Source of the DNA: Halictus rubicundus
Taxonomy: Eukaryota; Arthropoda; Insecta; Hymenoptera; Halictidae
Direction of reading: 5' to 3'
NCBI RefSeq assembly: GCF_050948215.1
Contig: NC_135158.1
Coordinates: 1,653,822 to 1,717,821 of the forward strand
Length of the DNA stretch: 64,000 nucleotides
The position numbers and the translations under genes are program-made. Each line of letters starts with the position of its first letter. Position 1 is the first letter of the stretch. Shown in pieces: positions 1 through 10,350 of this stretch. The notes beneath the pieces are model-generated. The model worked only from the letters and a program-made list of their open reading frames with translations, did no database searches and was not told the DNA's origin.

Positions 1-3000
1 TCGAGGCTCAACCCCCATTAGCCCGTTCTGCTCGAATCGGTAACCCAGGTATAGACAACCAACGCTCCTCTGCCGAGAGACTTTCAAAGCTTTCTGGCCT
101 TCTTAAATTAGATAATTTGAACGAGGAAGAAAGAGTTAGTATTCTATCAAGTGTTGCTACTTACGCATACCAATTTCACTTACCTGGAGATAGATTAGAG
201 TCCACCACCACCGTAAAACATAAGATAATTACCACCGATGAGAGCCCGCTAAACACCAAACAATACAGATATCCTCAGATCCACAAGGCAGAAATTCAGA
301 ACCAAGTCCAAGACCTTCTTAACAATAAAATCATCGAACCCTCCGATTCCCCATATAATTCACCTGTTTGGATCGTGCCGAAGAAGCCGGATTCGTCTGG
401 TGAACCTCGTTGGCGAATGGTCATCGACTATCGCAGACTCAATGAAAAAACAATTAACGACGCTTACCCACTCCCTAATATAACGGATATCCTCGATCAA
501 CTAGGAGGTGCTAAATATTTTAGCACGCTCGATTTAGCCTCAGGGTTTCATCAGGTATCTATGGACCCCTCTTCTAAATCAAAAACCGCATTTTCAACCC
601 CTTTTGGACATTACGAGTTTAATAGAATGCCCTTTGGTCTTTGTAACGCACCAGCCACCTTCCAGAGGCTTATGGATCGTGTCCTCGTCGGTCTACAGGG
701 TATCGAATTATTCGTATACATGGATGATATTGTCGTCTATGCTAATTCACTCGAAGAACACTCTAGAAAACTAAACACTCTGCTAGGTCGCTTGCAAAAC
801 GCTGGGTTGGCACTTCAACCGGAAAAGTGCATGTTTCTTCGCAAAGAAATAGCTTATCTAGGGCATCTGATCACTAACGAAGGAGTGAAGCCGGACCCCG
901 GTAAAATTAAAGCCGTGAAATCGTTCCCGGTACCCTCGAATAGGAAAACAATTAAATCCTTTTTAGGATTAATCGGATACTATCGCAGGTTTATCAAGGA
1001 CTTCGCGAGACTCGCAAAACCCATGACTCGATTGCTAAAAAAGAGTACTCCATTCTTCTGGAACCATGCTGCGCAAGAAGCATTTGAAAACCTAAGAGAC
1101 ACTATCTGCCGGCAACCCCTCCTGCAATATCCGGATTTTCGCAAATCATTTATAGTCACTACCGATGCCTCCAACTATGCCATCGGTGCCGTCCTCAGTC
1201 AGGGTGATATAGGCAAAGATCTTCCTATTGCCTATGCATCGAGAACACTGAACGACACCGAAACAAACTATTCTACTACCGAAAAGGAATTACTCGCCAT
1301 AATTTTCGCTGTTAATCATTTCCGCCCCTATCTGTACGGCCATAAATTTACCCTTGTCACGGACCATCGACCTCTAGTTTGGCTCCACAACACCAAAGAT
1401 CCAACCTCCAAATTAATGCGATGGAGAATCAAATTGAACGAGTACGATTATAATATCGTATACAAGCCAGGACGCGTAAATTCCAACGCGGATGCTCTTT
1501 CCCGTAACGTTCCGGATGAGGTTTTGCAACAAACGGCAGTGGAACTTCAAAGGGATTCTCACTCTAGATGTCAGGAAAAGATGCTTGTCCGCGCGGACAA
1601 AACACCGGTTACTGATATCGAAACGGGTGACGATCCTGGCAAAGTATCTCAATGTCTCGAATGTGAAGCTTCCGTTGCCGCCTGCTTCTTTGCTAGCGAG
1701 AAGTTGGCGGAAGAGATAGGAAATCTACCCCAGATAAACAACCAACTTGTATCCACCCGAACACCATCCACAATAACATCGAAATCCTGCAACAACATTT
1801 GCATGACTACTCAACAAGACAAGACAGTAGATCGTGTCCCGGGGAGTAAAGTGTGGACCCTTCTTCCTGCAACGCTGGAAAATTCGCCTGCACGCTATGT
1901 CGGTAGTTCCGGTTCTGCGCGCAAATTCCCAGACCGTCTCCAAGGACAAGCTGCAGTGCAACGAGAAGCGACGATAAAACCCGTACTCGCAACGAGGGAA
2001 ATCTCGCCTGTACGCCATGTCGGAGTTCCGGTACGCGCGCAAATTCCCGTACCGTCTCCACGGACAGGCTGCAGTGCACGCATCGAGGGAAGGTATTTAT
2101 GGGACACGGTTGACTCTGACGCTACCCAACCCGACGATAACCCTTTTTCAGAAGAACGAAACATATCCAACCAAGATCCACCGATCGCTGCCCGATTCAA
2201 CACTAACGAATTATACACTTTAACCCATTCATGTTTTACCTACAGTAAAGATTTCCTATCTCTGAGAAAAGATCACATAGTTCATTTCATTTCGGCAAAC
2301 TACGAGTTAACTTCTGCAACTAGTAATGAGTTACTCGAACAAGGGAGGTTCTCCATCCATGAATTGCGCAACGTGGATGCCAACGTAGGTGAAGCCATTG
2401 CCATCCGATCCGGTCGAACCAATATTTTCCACTTAATTACCCAAGAAACCCCCAATTCACCTACCAGCCTTACAAACATCGAATTGTGCATTCATAGTTT
2501 AAAAAATTTAATGAAGGGACTTGGCCTCTTTACTTGCAGTGTATCGAAAAATCGTAACGACTTAGATCAAATTCCTTGGATCGATATAGAAAAACTATTC
2601 AAGGCTGGTTTCTCGACGGAAGGGTATACTATCACTATATGCTCAAACGAACTAAAATTTCCCCCAAAGGACGACCAAAGTCGTATCCTTAAAGAATACC
2701 ACGAGTCTGTGGTGGGTGGTCACAAAGGAATTACTAAGTTATATAACCGTGTTCGTGAAGACTTCTATTGGAAAGGAATGCGAAAAGATATCGCAGACCT
2801 CGTAAAAACCTGCCCCAGTTGTCAAAAATTCAAACTAGTAAGGAAAGGGATTAAACAACCTCTTCGTATTACAGACACCCCTCAACAGGCATTCGATAAG
2901 GTACAGTTAGACATTGTTGGACCTTTACCAGTAACCGAATCAGGTTACAGATATCTCCTCACTCTCCAAGATAATCTGACAAAATATTCAGATGCTATCC

Positions 3001-3737
3001 CTCTCCGAGAAATGGATGCAGTCTCTGTTGCTTCTGCACTTGCAGAACAATTTATTTCTCGTTTCGGATGCCCAAAAACCATCCACACTGATCAAGGTAG
3101 AAATTTTATGAGCCGAATAATGAAATGCTTTTGCCGCATCTTCAAAATCAAACAAATTAAATCTACAGCATACCATCCCCAATCATTAGGTTCGCTCGAA
3201 CGCGCTCACCACGTCTTCATCGAATATTTAAAACACTATTGCACTAAGAGAGATTGGGATAAATGGATACGATTCGGCATGTTTTCCTACAATACATCGG
3301 TTCACGAGTCTACAGGTTTCACTCCCCATGAACTTATTTTTGGTAAAAAGGCCCGCATCCCTTCAGAATTTGCCGACGTACAACCACCCCGAACGTTTTC
3401 TCAATACTTCGACGACCTTTTCTCTACAATAACAACCGTACAAGCATCTGCCGCCCAAACCCTTAAGAAAGCCAAGGCTAAGTGTAAAAAACTTTATGAC
3501 CGGAACGTCAACCCACACAAGTTTAGGATCGACGACCACGTGTACCTGCTTCACGAACCTCGAACTTCCAAGTTTGACCCCCAATGGAACGGACCGTATA
3601 AAATAACCCGATTATTTGATGATTTCAATGCCGAAATCGCAATCAACCAATCACGTATGAAGATAGTCCATACCAATAAACTTAAATTAGCCCATATTAG
3701 GCCTGAACCGCTACCCGATCCACAACCAGATCCTTGA
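1..3737 (+). CDS. pol: Ty3/gypsy retrotransposon Pol (RT, RNase H, integrase), 5' partial
   Basis: The reading frame is open from the left edge (codons in frame 3) to a stop at 3735-3737, so the protein enters from outside the window; protease and gag are not visible. In order it shows reverse transcriptase with the YMDDIVVY catalytic loop (Asp codons at 723 and 726), RNase H (TTDAS, TTEKELLAI and TDHRPLVWL motifs, about 1155-1380), a non-conserved linker (about 1500-2200), then integrase. The integrase has a zinc-binding region ending CPSCQ and a D,D35E triad with codons at 2910, 3090 and 3198. The C terminus is basic and then Pro/Asp-rich. These domains copy RNA to cDNA and integrate it. 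The frame has no stop or frameshift, so the element is fairly young. The linker holds an odd 120-bp duplication, listed separately. No env-like frame follows. Confidence 0.95.
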   Translation, partial: EAQPPLARSARIGNPGIDNQRSSAERLSKLSGLLKLDNLNEEERVSILSSVATYAYQFHLPGDRLESTTTVKHKIITTDESPLNTKQYRYPQIHKAEIQNQVQDLLNNKIIEPSDSPYNSPVWIVPKKPDSSGEPRWRMVIDYRRLNEKTINDAYPLPNITDILDQLGGAKYFSTLDLASGFHQVSMDPSSKSKTAFSTPFGHYEFNRMPFGLCNAPATFQRLMDRVLVGLQGIELFVYMDDIVVYANSLEEHSRKLNTLLGRLQNAGLALQPEKCMFLRKEIAYLGHLITNEGVKPDPGKIKAVKSFPVPSNRKTIKSFLGLIGYYRRFIKDFARLAKPMTRLLKKSTPFFWNHAAQEAFENLRDTICRQPLLQYPDFRKSFIVTTDASNYAIGAVLSQGDIGKDLPIAYASRTLNDTETNYSTTEKELLAIIFAVNHFRPYLYGHKFTLVTDHRPLVWLHNTKDPTSKLMRWRIKLNEYDYNIVYKPGRVNSNADALSRNVPDEVLQQTAVELQRDSHSRCQEKMLVRADKTPVTDIETGDDPGKVSQCLECEASVAACFFASEKLAEEIGNLPQINNQLVSTRTPSTITSKSCNNICMTTQQDKTVDRVPGSKVWTLLPATLENSPARYVGSSGSARKFPDRLQGQAAVQREATIKPVLATREISPVRHVGVPVRAQIPVPSPRTGCSARIEGRYLWDTVDSDATQPDDNPFSEERNISNQDPPIAARFNTNELYTLTHSCFTYSKDFLSLRKDHIVHFISANYELTSATSNELLEQGRFSIHELRNVDANVGEAIAIRSGRTNIFHLITQETPNSPTSLTNIELCIHSLKNLMKGLGLFTCSVSKNRNDLDQIPWIDIEKLFKAGFSTEGYTITICSNELKFPPKDDQSRILKEYHESVVGGHKGITKLYNRVREDFYWKGMRKDIADLVKTCPSCQKFKLVRKGIKQPLRITDTPQQAFDKVQLDIVGPLPVTESGYRYLLTLQDNLTKYSDAIPLREMDAVSVASALAEQFISRFGCPKTIHTDQGRNFMSRIMKCFCRIFKIKQIKSTAYHPQSLGSLERAHHVFIEYLKHYCTKRDWDKWIRFGMFSYNTSVHESTGFTPHELIFGKKARIPSEFADVQPPRTFSQYFDDLFSTITTVQASAAQTLKKAKAKCKKLYDRNVNPHKFRIDDHVYLLHEPRTSKFDPQWNGPYKITRLFDDFNAEIAINQSRMKIVHTNKLKLAHIRPEPLPDPQPDP
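1871..2095 (+). repeat. Two-copy 120-bp tandem repeat inside gypsy pol linker
   Basis: Copy 1 (from 1871) and copy 2 (from 1991) share blocks such as ATGTCGG, GCGCAAATTCCC and AGCTGCAGTGCA. The spacing is 120 bp at the start and 118 bp after a 2-nt loss near 2024, so the two copies are read in different frames by the same polyprotein. Confidence 0.8.
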
Positions 3738-4349
3738 TATACCTGTAGAATATCGAGTCGAGCATTATAGCAAGGGTGCTTACGTATGTATGCATATGTA
3801 TCATGAATGCGGAATATAGGCGAAATAATATATGCATATATCTTCCAAATAAGCTGTATTGTTAGTAACACCTATTTTTATACTTAGTCATACCACATCC
3901 TTTTATAATTATAAACATCATTATTAAGATCGCTATTACTATTGTCATTTAATTTCTTTTGTGTTTTTGTATATATGCATACCTTTAATATGATTATGTT
4001 ACAGTAGTTATTTTCTCTATTATTCTATATATTAAAATAAAATATCTGTCTATGTTACTAAACATTTTAGTACCTCTGCTTTCTATAATAAATATTATTA
4101 TAACTACCCCCTTCCTATACTATAATCATACTATACTATATTTTTTTTTTATTGTCATCATTATTATTATTATTACTACTGTAGCAATTGGCGCTTTGCT
4201 ATTATTTTTCCTTTTGCGTTTACCGTTAATTTTATTATTAATCTATTATTATTAATTATTATTGTTCCGCTTAGTTATAAGGTGTTCTACCTAGTATTAA
4301 AGTAAAAGTTGTTACTACATGTAACATCCTTTTTATTAAGGGGGGAGGT
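3738..4349 (+). other. Gypsy 3' untranslated region with polypurine tract
   Basis: About 610 bp of AT-rich sequence with T/A homopolymers lies between the pol stop and the LTR. Short open frames here are low complexity and I do not call them. It ends in a purine run, AAGGGGGGAGG (about 4339-4348), the expected plus-strand primer just before the 3' LTR. Confidence 0.7.
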
Positions 4350-5152
4350 GTGACGTCGCCCTAATCGAAACAGGCGCCATCTCGGTAATAACTAGACACG
4401 ATACCGCGCGTATTCGAACAGACACGTATTCTATAAGGATAATTTTTAAGAAAGCGCAGTTAGAAAATGTTATGTTAAGTTAAGAGGTCACTCGAGTAGG
4501 GAAAGCGAGACGCAAGGAATGCCAGCTGCAAGCGATAACGGAGCGGAACCACTTCTACTAGGACCAGGCCCGCTTAAGCGAAGGACAACGAGGAAAAACA
4601 GACCCGAGAGAAGACAGCTCTACAGCCTCCCTCAAGGACCTGGAAGACATAAATTAGTCACCCCCGAACAAGAGGCCACCTACGAAGACATCGAACGGCA
4701 ATCGAAACGCACGTGGCATGCTACACGCGAGTAACCCCTCAGATTACGTCCCCTTGGGCCACTCCTTCGAGGCCTTACGCATTCTAGGCCCACGCAACTT
4801 AGGGGAGGAGACTACCCTTCTGATTGGACCTCACGACGCCCCACTATCAACGCATCCTGGAACCGGAGGTCCGATAAAAGGAACAGAGCAAAGGCCCGCG
4901 ACACTCGTTTTTGATCTCGAAAATCACTTTGTCGACCCATCAACATTATTAGAAATACAGTAAAGTTTTCCGACCAAGTTACGTTTATAACATTTTATAT
5001 CCATTTTCCCTTCCCAGATAAAGCCGCGTTCGGGAGTTTAGTACCTTAGTACTTTGAGGCGTTTGAACTCATGCCGCGAAATTGATAGATTAACCGGTTG
5101 TGCCATCTGCAGACAAGTATCGTAATTTCGGGTCCCTAATACGTACATAACA
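4350..5152 (+). repeat. 3' LTR of the gypsy element (right end tentative)
   Basis: It starts TGTGACGTCGCC directly after the polypurine tract. A TATA-like CTATAAGG lies near 4430. The right end is uncertain: the best TG...CA candidate is ACATAACA ending at 5152. The 5' LTR is outside the window, so the end cannot be fixed by comparison. Short frames at 4519-4734 and 4718-4963 lie within the LTR and are not called as genes. Confidence 0.55.
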
Positions 5153-5290
5153 GTTGCATACACGAGTGAATCACTAGCGATAAAAGTCTCCCAGCGGTTC
5201 TGTGCAGAGTAGGCTGCATCTTGGTTCCGCATTTATCCGCGGGACCCTTAAACCTACAATTCCCGATATAATGCTGACATCTGCTCAGCC

Positions 5291-5396
5291 TTAGCATGGC
5301 ACAGAACCGGGCCGTCTTTCCTGGAACAGAACCGGGCCGTCTTTTAGCATGGCACAGAACCGGGCCGTCTTTCCTGGAACAGAACCGGGCCACCGA
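5291..5396 (+). repeat. Two-copy 53-bp tandem repeat
   Basis: TTAGCATGGCACAGAACCGG occurs at 5291 and again at 5344, exactly 53 bp later. Each unit contains the core CAGAACCGGGCC twice, so four core copies lie in about 100 bp. Confidence 0.85.
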
Positions 5397-5454
5397 CGAG
5401 ATATATATAAAGACTACCAGCCTTACGGGAGAATGTGTCGCTCGAAAAATGCGG

Positions 5455-6023
5455 TGTGGGGCCGGCGGCGCTCACGCGCATGTGCCATGCGGCACGCGTT
5501 AGTGCGCCTGCGTTTCCCGCGTTTTCCGCGGCGAGGAGCGTCTCGTCGACGACTCTTTCTCTTTCGCGAAAACCACGCCGCCGTAGCTAGTCGCGTCTTT
5601 CGGAGTTGAATTTGATATATAACGGTGTTACTACGCTGTCCGTACTGGACGGACCTTGTATCTCGCGTCTAGCTGTTTCGCGAGTTTCCTCGTTGCCATT
5701 CGGTGAATAAACGTTGTTATTTGATCGTTACCTGACGCCTTTATTAATCGTGAGGTGTGGGCCTCACGCAGTTAACCTGTTCCGACTTCGCCGCGAATAC
5801 GTGGCGCGTCCATCTTGGACTATCATATATTGCAAGCGTTCTCTCTCGAGAACGTGTGGCCTGTGGTCACTGGAGACCCTGTTTTCTGTACTACGTGCTC
5901 ATCGTACAGTCCCCACGTTCGTGGAGGACAGTCTGAGTCTACGCTCACCGATGTGGTGTGTACCACTACAGAGGAAGTCGACAGACAGACCACTTCAATA
6001 TATCTCTCTCTAAAATCCCCACA
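5455..6023 (+). repeat. Solo LTR, family with TGTGGGG...CCCCACA ends (copy 1)
   Basis: A 569-bp unit begins TGTGGGGCC and ends AAAATCCCCACA, giving 7-bp inverted ends. GCGG flanks it on both sides (5451-5454 and 6024-6027), a 4-bp target duplication typical of gypsy-like integration. A polyadenylation signal AATAAA lies near 5705. No coding capacity. Confidence 0.85.
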
Positions 6024-6027
6024 GCGG

Positions 6028-6581
6028 TGTGGGGCCGGCGACACAGCCGCGCAGTTAAGCGCTCCTGCGCCTGCGCGGCCGGGCGATAGCGGCAACGAGC
6101 GCGTTGCCGACTGTGCCTTCCTTCTTCTTCTCCGAGTCGTCGTCGTGAGAATACGCTGCGCATATAGCGTCTCTTCTACGTAAAGTGTATCCTGCGGTGT
6201 GGTGCCGCAGGACTGCCGGCTCGACATATATTGTCATCGCGACTCGTTCTGGAGTGTCGCGAACTCGCACTTTGAGCTCATTCAATAAACCTCGTTATTC
6301 GGTCGTTATTCGACGTGTTTATTACTCGTGAGGAGTGGGCCTCACGTGCTTAACCTATATCCTCCTTGCCGCGAACACGTGGCGCGTCCATATTGAACGC
6401 AGTCCGTCTGAACATATATTTCGTGCGTTCTCGCCAGAGAACGCGTGGCCTCCGGCCACTGGTGACCCCAATCTCTCGTGTGTTACGAGATCTATGTTCC
6501 TAGTCCCCACGTGCGTGGAGGACCGTCGGAACTCGGCAGTGCGTACACCTGTACGCCTCCACCACCAATAAAATCCCCACA
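6028..6581 (+). repeat. LTR copy 2 of the TGTGGGG family, followed by a primer binding site
   Basis: This 554-bp relative of the preceding LTR has the same 7-bp ends and an AATAAA near 6285. Only one GCGG separates it from copy 1. Unlike the other copies it is followed by a primer-binding-site-like sequence, so it was a 5' LTR. It has high similarity to the minus-strand copy at 50540-51089. Confidence 0.85.
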
Positions 6582-6582
6582 T

Positions 6583-6646
6583 TGGTGACCCCGACGTGAT
6601 GTTGGGAGTCGTGGGAGACGTGGTGGACCAAAAATCCCCACAGCGG
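6583..6646 (+). other. Primer binding site (tRNA-Trp-like) and collapsed element remnant
   Basis: TGGTGACCCCGACGTGAT (6583-6600) matches, from memory, the complement of the 3' end of metazoan tRNA-Trp. About 30 bp later a second LTR tail, AAAATCCCCACA (6631-6642), is followed by GCGG (6643-6646). I read this as an element whose interior and most of its 3' LTR are deleted. Confidence 0.65.
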
Positions 6647-6669
6647 TGGTCTTCTACCGCCCTCTAGGA

Positions 6670-7545
6670 TAGATTTTGGCTGGAGCACAGACGAGGTATA
6701 GGAGTAGACCAATCACCATATGGGATTTCGTGTCTCACATGTAAACAACTGGTTTTCTTACGCCCTCTACGCTGACGAGCGATAAATGTTGGAACTAGAT
6801 CCACAAAAATGATCAAATCTGGTCAAATACAAATGATTGACCAGTTATGTACATATCTGATGTTATGACTATAGGTTCAAATTATATTTTTTTATTTGAT
6901 GTCATTACGTTATATATCTACAATTATCTTTATCAATACAATATTAATAAATATAGATACTACGTTTCCAAATTATAGAAATACAATTTTCATAAACCTT
7001 GAACGTAAATAACATTTCTCCATACGTATAATTATTATTCGCATTTCTACAAGTTTTTAACACTATTAATACGCAAGCATTTTGAATATATTTTGTAACT
7101 GAACTTGAAAAAGAAATTAAATTGAAATTTACTATATATTTTCATGTATATTTCATTTAAAAAACATAAACTTTAGTTTTAAAGAATCATCCAAAATATC
7201 AATTAATATTAGTTGTAAAATTCGAAAGAGTTAAGAATTAATTAATCAATAATTATGTAGTTGATCTTTTTTGCAAGATGTCAATCTATTTCACTAGTGA
7301 CTGAGAACGTAGTTGCATTATTTTCTTTCACGTTTGTAGTGAGAAAATAAACGACGAAGGCAACAGTACGTCTCCTTACGTTGCTTCTACTACGCACGCG
7401 CTACACACAAGCGTACCTCTATTCTGTCCGTGTGAGCTGCCAGCCCGACTGTTCGACGCGTTCCGCCGAATTCACGCAGAGTTGGGAAAAATATTTATCT
7501 GAATAAAAATTTCGAATAACGAATAAAAAATAAAAAAATTTTTAT
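6670..7545 (+). repeat. Dispersed repeat, plus-strand member of a 42-kb-spaced inverted pair
   Basis: From GACGAGGTATAGGAGTAGAC (about 6689) to the TTCGAATAA-rich tract, this stretch reads as the reverse complement of about 49655-50520 with only scattered differences. It is AT-rich, with no coding frame. Class unknown. Confidence 0.8.
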
Positions 7546-7745
7546 TCGTTATTCGAAGGTTCGAATAAAAAAATTATCTTTATTCGACGAGTATCGGATA
7601 AATAATTTTATTCGACGAGAATTTATCCGACGAATAAAGATCATTTTTTTTATTCGAAGCGGATTTATTCGAACTTCGAATAATTTTTTCATCTTTTATC
7701 TGTATTTTCTATTCGAAGGCTTCTAATAAAGCTTCGAATTACTTT
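7498..7745. repeat. TTCGAATAA / TTATTCGAA motif cluster
   Basis: Roughly a dozen copies of ATTCGAA, TTCGAATAA or their complements lie in about 250 bp, in both orientations, so the stretch can fold on itself extensively. No coding sequence. Confidence 0.75.
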
Positions 7746-8180
7746 TACCGAGCGCCGAGATTCAAAGACCCATCGACGACAAACAACATACAATGTAAGC
7801 CGATGGAGAATCGCGCACGAATGAAAGTTTAAACTTTTAGATTTTTCAACATATCCTCATAAAATTGTGACGAGCGAATGGAGGGGGTTTTCCTGATGAA
7901 AATGAGGTCAAATTCGAGTGTAATCGAACAAGTTTCACTGATACGTAATGCTACGATAAAAATTACAATCTCATTAAAGACAGTCCAAATGATGTCGTGT
8001 TTGGACTCATTTTGATCGGGACAAGCTTTAATACTCATTCACGATAAGAACGATTGAATTTTGTCATAACTTGAATATTGTATTTATTCTTTTTTTTTAT
8101 TCTATAACTATTACAGAATATATTTTGTTGAATAATCATTATTTGATAAATATCGCAAGAATTTCCAAATTAATTAATTA
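7746..8180. other. No recognisable feature
   Basis: AT-rich intergenic sequence. A 69-codon minus-strand frame at 7829-8038 has no recognisable features and I do not call it. Confidence 0.5.
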
Positions 8181-8184
8181 CACC

Positions 8185-8625
8185 TATGAATTATTGATTA
8201 TAAAATAATGATTACAATGGTGAACAATATGGAAAATAAGAAGGCAATAAGAGTGTAATGAAATTATACAATAAAAAATAATTACCGACGAGATATATAT
8301 AAAGACTGCCAGCCCCCGTGTTAAACTGCGAGCTTCAAAGTGGGTCCCAGGTGGGTACTGGGAGCGATCGGTAATGGCCCCTATGTCGAGATACTCTCGT
8401 CGGTTGTAGAACTAAGAACGTGGAACTATCACTAATCTCAAATACCAACATCGCTACACATGCTGCGCTCGCTACCTAAATAGAACATTTGCTCGTGAAC
8501 TAGGGAAGAAATGTCAGTGAAATAGGCAATAAATAAACGTAGAATGCTGACATAATGCATTCTGTAATTGTTCCTTATTGTTCACCATTGTAATAATTGT
8601 TTTATAATCGTTAGTTTATAGGTGT
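8185..8625. mobile_element. Short inverted-repeat element carrying a TATA module
   Basis: About 8185-8235 and 8570-8625 are imperfect inverted repeats (shared core ATTACAATGGTGAACAAT). Between them, from about 8284, lies CGACGAGATATATATAAAG and the following 110 bp, also present at 5391 and, inverted, at 51090-51198. The minus-strand copy is split by a solo LTR after CGGTAACGG, whereas here the sequence is uninterrupted. Confidence 0.65.
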
Positions 8626-8672
8626 AGGAAATATGAAAGTAACATTACCAAAAAATATCAGAATTTAAAATG

Positions 8673-10331
8673 TGTAACGGTTCAAGTCTCGTCGCGGGAT
8701 GCGCGGCGAGGCGTGCGAGCCCTCCCCGGATTGGCTCAGCGGCCAGTGTTCTTTGGGGAGGGGAATAAGGTGGTTAATTAAATACGCTTTATTGAGTGGA
8801 ATAACAGAAAACAAGTTTATTTTATTTCTTGGGTCCCGGATTCCTCGTGGGTCCGGTCGCGGTCGGTCCAGTGCGGAGATCCGCCTCTCAGCTGGCCTAT
8901 TACAACAGAAATGAGCGTGGACACCCGGTGAATAAACGGTTTTTAACGAATGAAATTATGAACATTCACTGAAATTAACCTAAACGACTAATTAGAAACT
9001 TAACCTACAACACGCACTTAACCTAAACGCGCGGAGCAACGGGGCTCCGAATCGGCGGACGGAACAGGTCCTCGCGGCCACTCGCGGCGGTGACTGGAAA
9101 ACCTCGGCGGAGCATCATCCACCGATGGACGACGGAGTAAGCGGTGCGCGGTTCGGTAGGGAGCGCCGGTGCTCCGAAATGTCGCGTTACTACTGTAGGA
9201 TCAAGGAAGATAATATGAAAATGACGATATATTTTATAATTAAACGTCTTTCGCCGAGATCGCGTTTCACCAAAATCCGCCGCCTTGAAAGTTGCGCTGT
9301 TTTAAATTCGCTTGTTAAAACTATTAATTGTTTTTGAGCATCGGTCTCTGTTCCGCTCGCGAACCCAAACACTACCGTCTCAACGTCCCGATGCACCCCT
9401 TCGTCCCTTCCCACACTACGGTCCGCGGTGGCGCGGGCGAGCAGGGCTCGTTTCGTTGCGGCGAGAGAGAAAACGCGGCGCGAGGGCTTGCTCTCGCGGT
9501 CTCGGACCCGGCGACGGATGGTCCTCCCTCCCTCCTCTGTTCTCGGTGATGGTGTTCGGGAACCTCCGCGGCTCAGCAAGGTGGTAATGAACTGGTGACG
9601 TGTCCTGGCGTCAGCTGAGCTCGCGGAGCGCGGGTGGTTTTGTCCCCGGATCGGCGGGACGCCTCGCTTGCCGTCCCCGATCAACCGCGGCACGAGTTCG
9701 CACGTACGGACGTAAACCCAGTACGTGTGGCTCGATGCCGGCGTGGTTACTCGTCCTCGGTAGTAGACCGCAGGATTAGCTCCGCACGCTGCTGCGGCCG
9801 GTCAACGACTAAGCGCACGAGGCGCGAAGCACGGTCGCGGATCGGAAGATAGGATATCAGCTGGGTTCGGGAGCGGGTCTCGAGGAGTGGGGAGAACGAG
9901 CCGGAGTGTCGCGGCGACGGTATACTGGAAAGTACTGCCGTCGGGCGATTGCCACCTCGGGGCTTGCTCGCGGTCTCGGCTTTCCTTATACGGGACGTAA
10001 ACCCACGTATTTGTACGGCCGATCCCGGCACTTCCTCGTACTTGCCCGGTAGTAAACCGAGGTACGCAAGGATCTGCGCGGCTGCGAGAAGTCCTGAGCT
10101 CGGGTGTTACCCCGAGAGCAGCTCCAGGCCAACTTCGCTCTCGGTGGATTTCGGCGCGATCTTTATAGCCCGAGTACGGACCTCGTGTGCTCGTTCGCGA
10201 ATCTTCGGTATTCGCCGATTGGTCCGAGCTCGGGCCGAATTCACGGATTGGCGCGCGGCTGGTTCCCGGCGGTGATTGGCGCGGGTCTAGTCCGCGATTG
10301 CGGAAATTAATTTGGAAATTATTTCGATACA
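8673..10331 (-). repeat. GC-rich LTR-like unit A
   Basis: It starts TGTAACGG on the plus strand and ends GATACA, so minus-strand ends read TGT...ACA. Several ATTGG boxes near 10215-10275, a TATA-like TTTATAG near 10160 and an AATAAA-like signal on the minus strand near 8820 suggest transcription leftwards. Its order of blocks resembles unit B at 13659-15178. No convincing target duplication, so the boundaries are provisional. Arg-rich frames within it are composition artefacts. Confidence 0.4.
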
Positions 10332-10350
10332 AAATAATGACTATTTAGAG

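Noticed and set aside
4052..4255. Hydrophobic 67-codon frame that looks like a membrane protein or env remnant
   Set aside because: It is low-complexity AT-rich sequence in the retrotransposon 3' UTR.
4519..4963. Possible gag-like frames within the gypsy 3' LTR
   Set aside because: They lie between the LTR start and its right half, have no zinc knuckle or capsid signature, and overlap in two phases.
5714..6285. Several 65- to 134-codon frames on both strands
   Set aside because: They fall within solo LTRs whose ends and target duplications are clear.
6583..6600. tRNA-Trp-complementary sequence as part of a tRNA gene
   Set aside because: Only the primer-site length matches and it directly follows an LTR; no tRNA body is present.
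8673..8700. GGTTCAAGTC resembling a tRNA T-loop
   Set aside because: No matching acceptor, D or anticodon arms could be folded around it.
9190..10332. Overlapping 91- to 176-codon frames in several phases
   Set aside because: All are Arg/Ser/Pro-rich, open in multiple phases at once and lie in an LTR-like noncoding unit.
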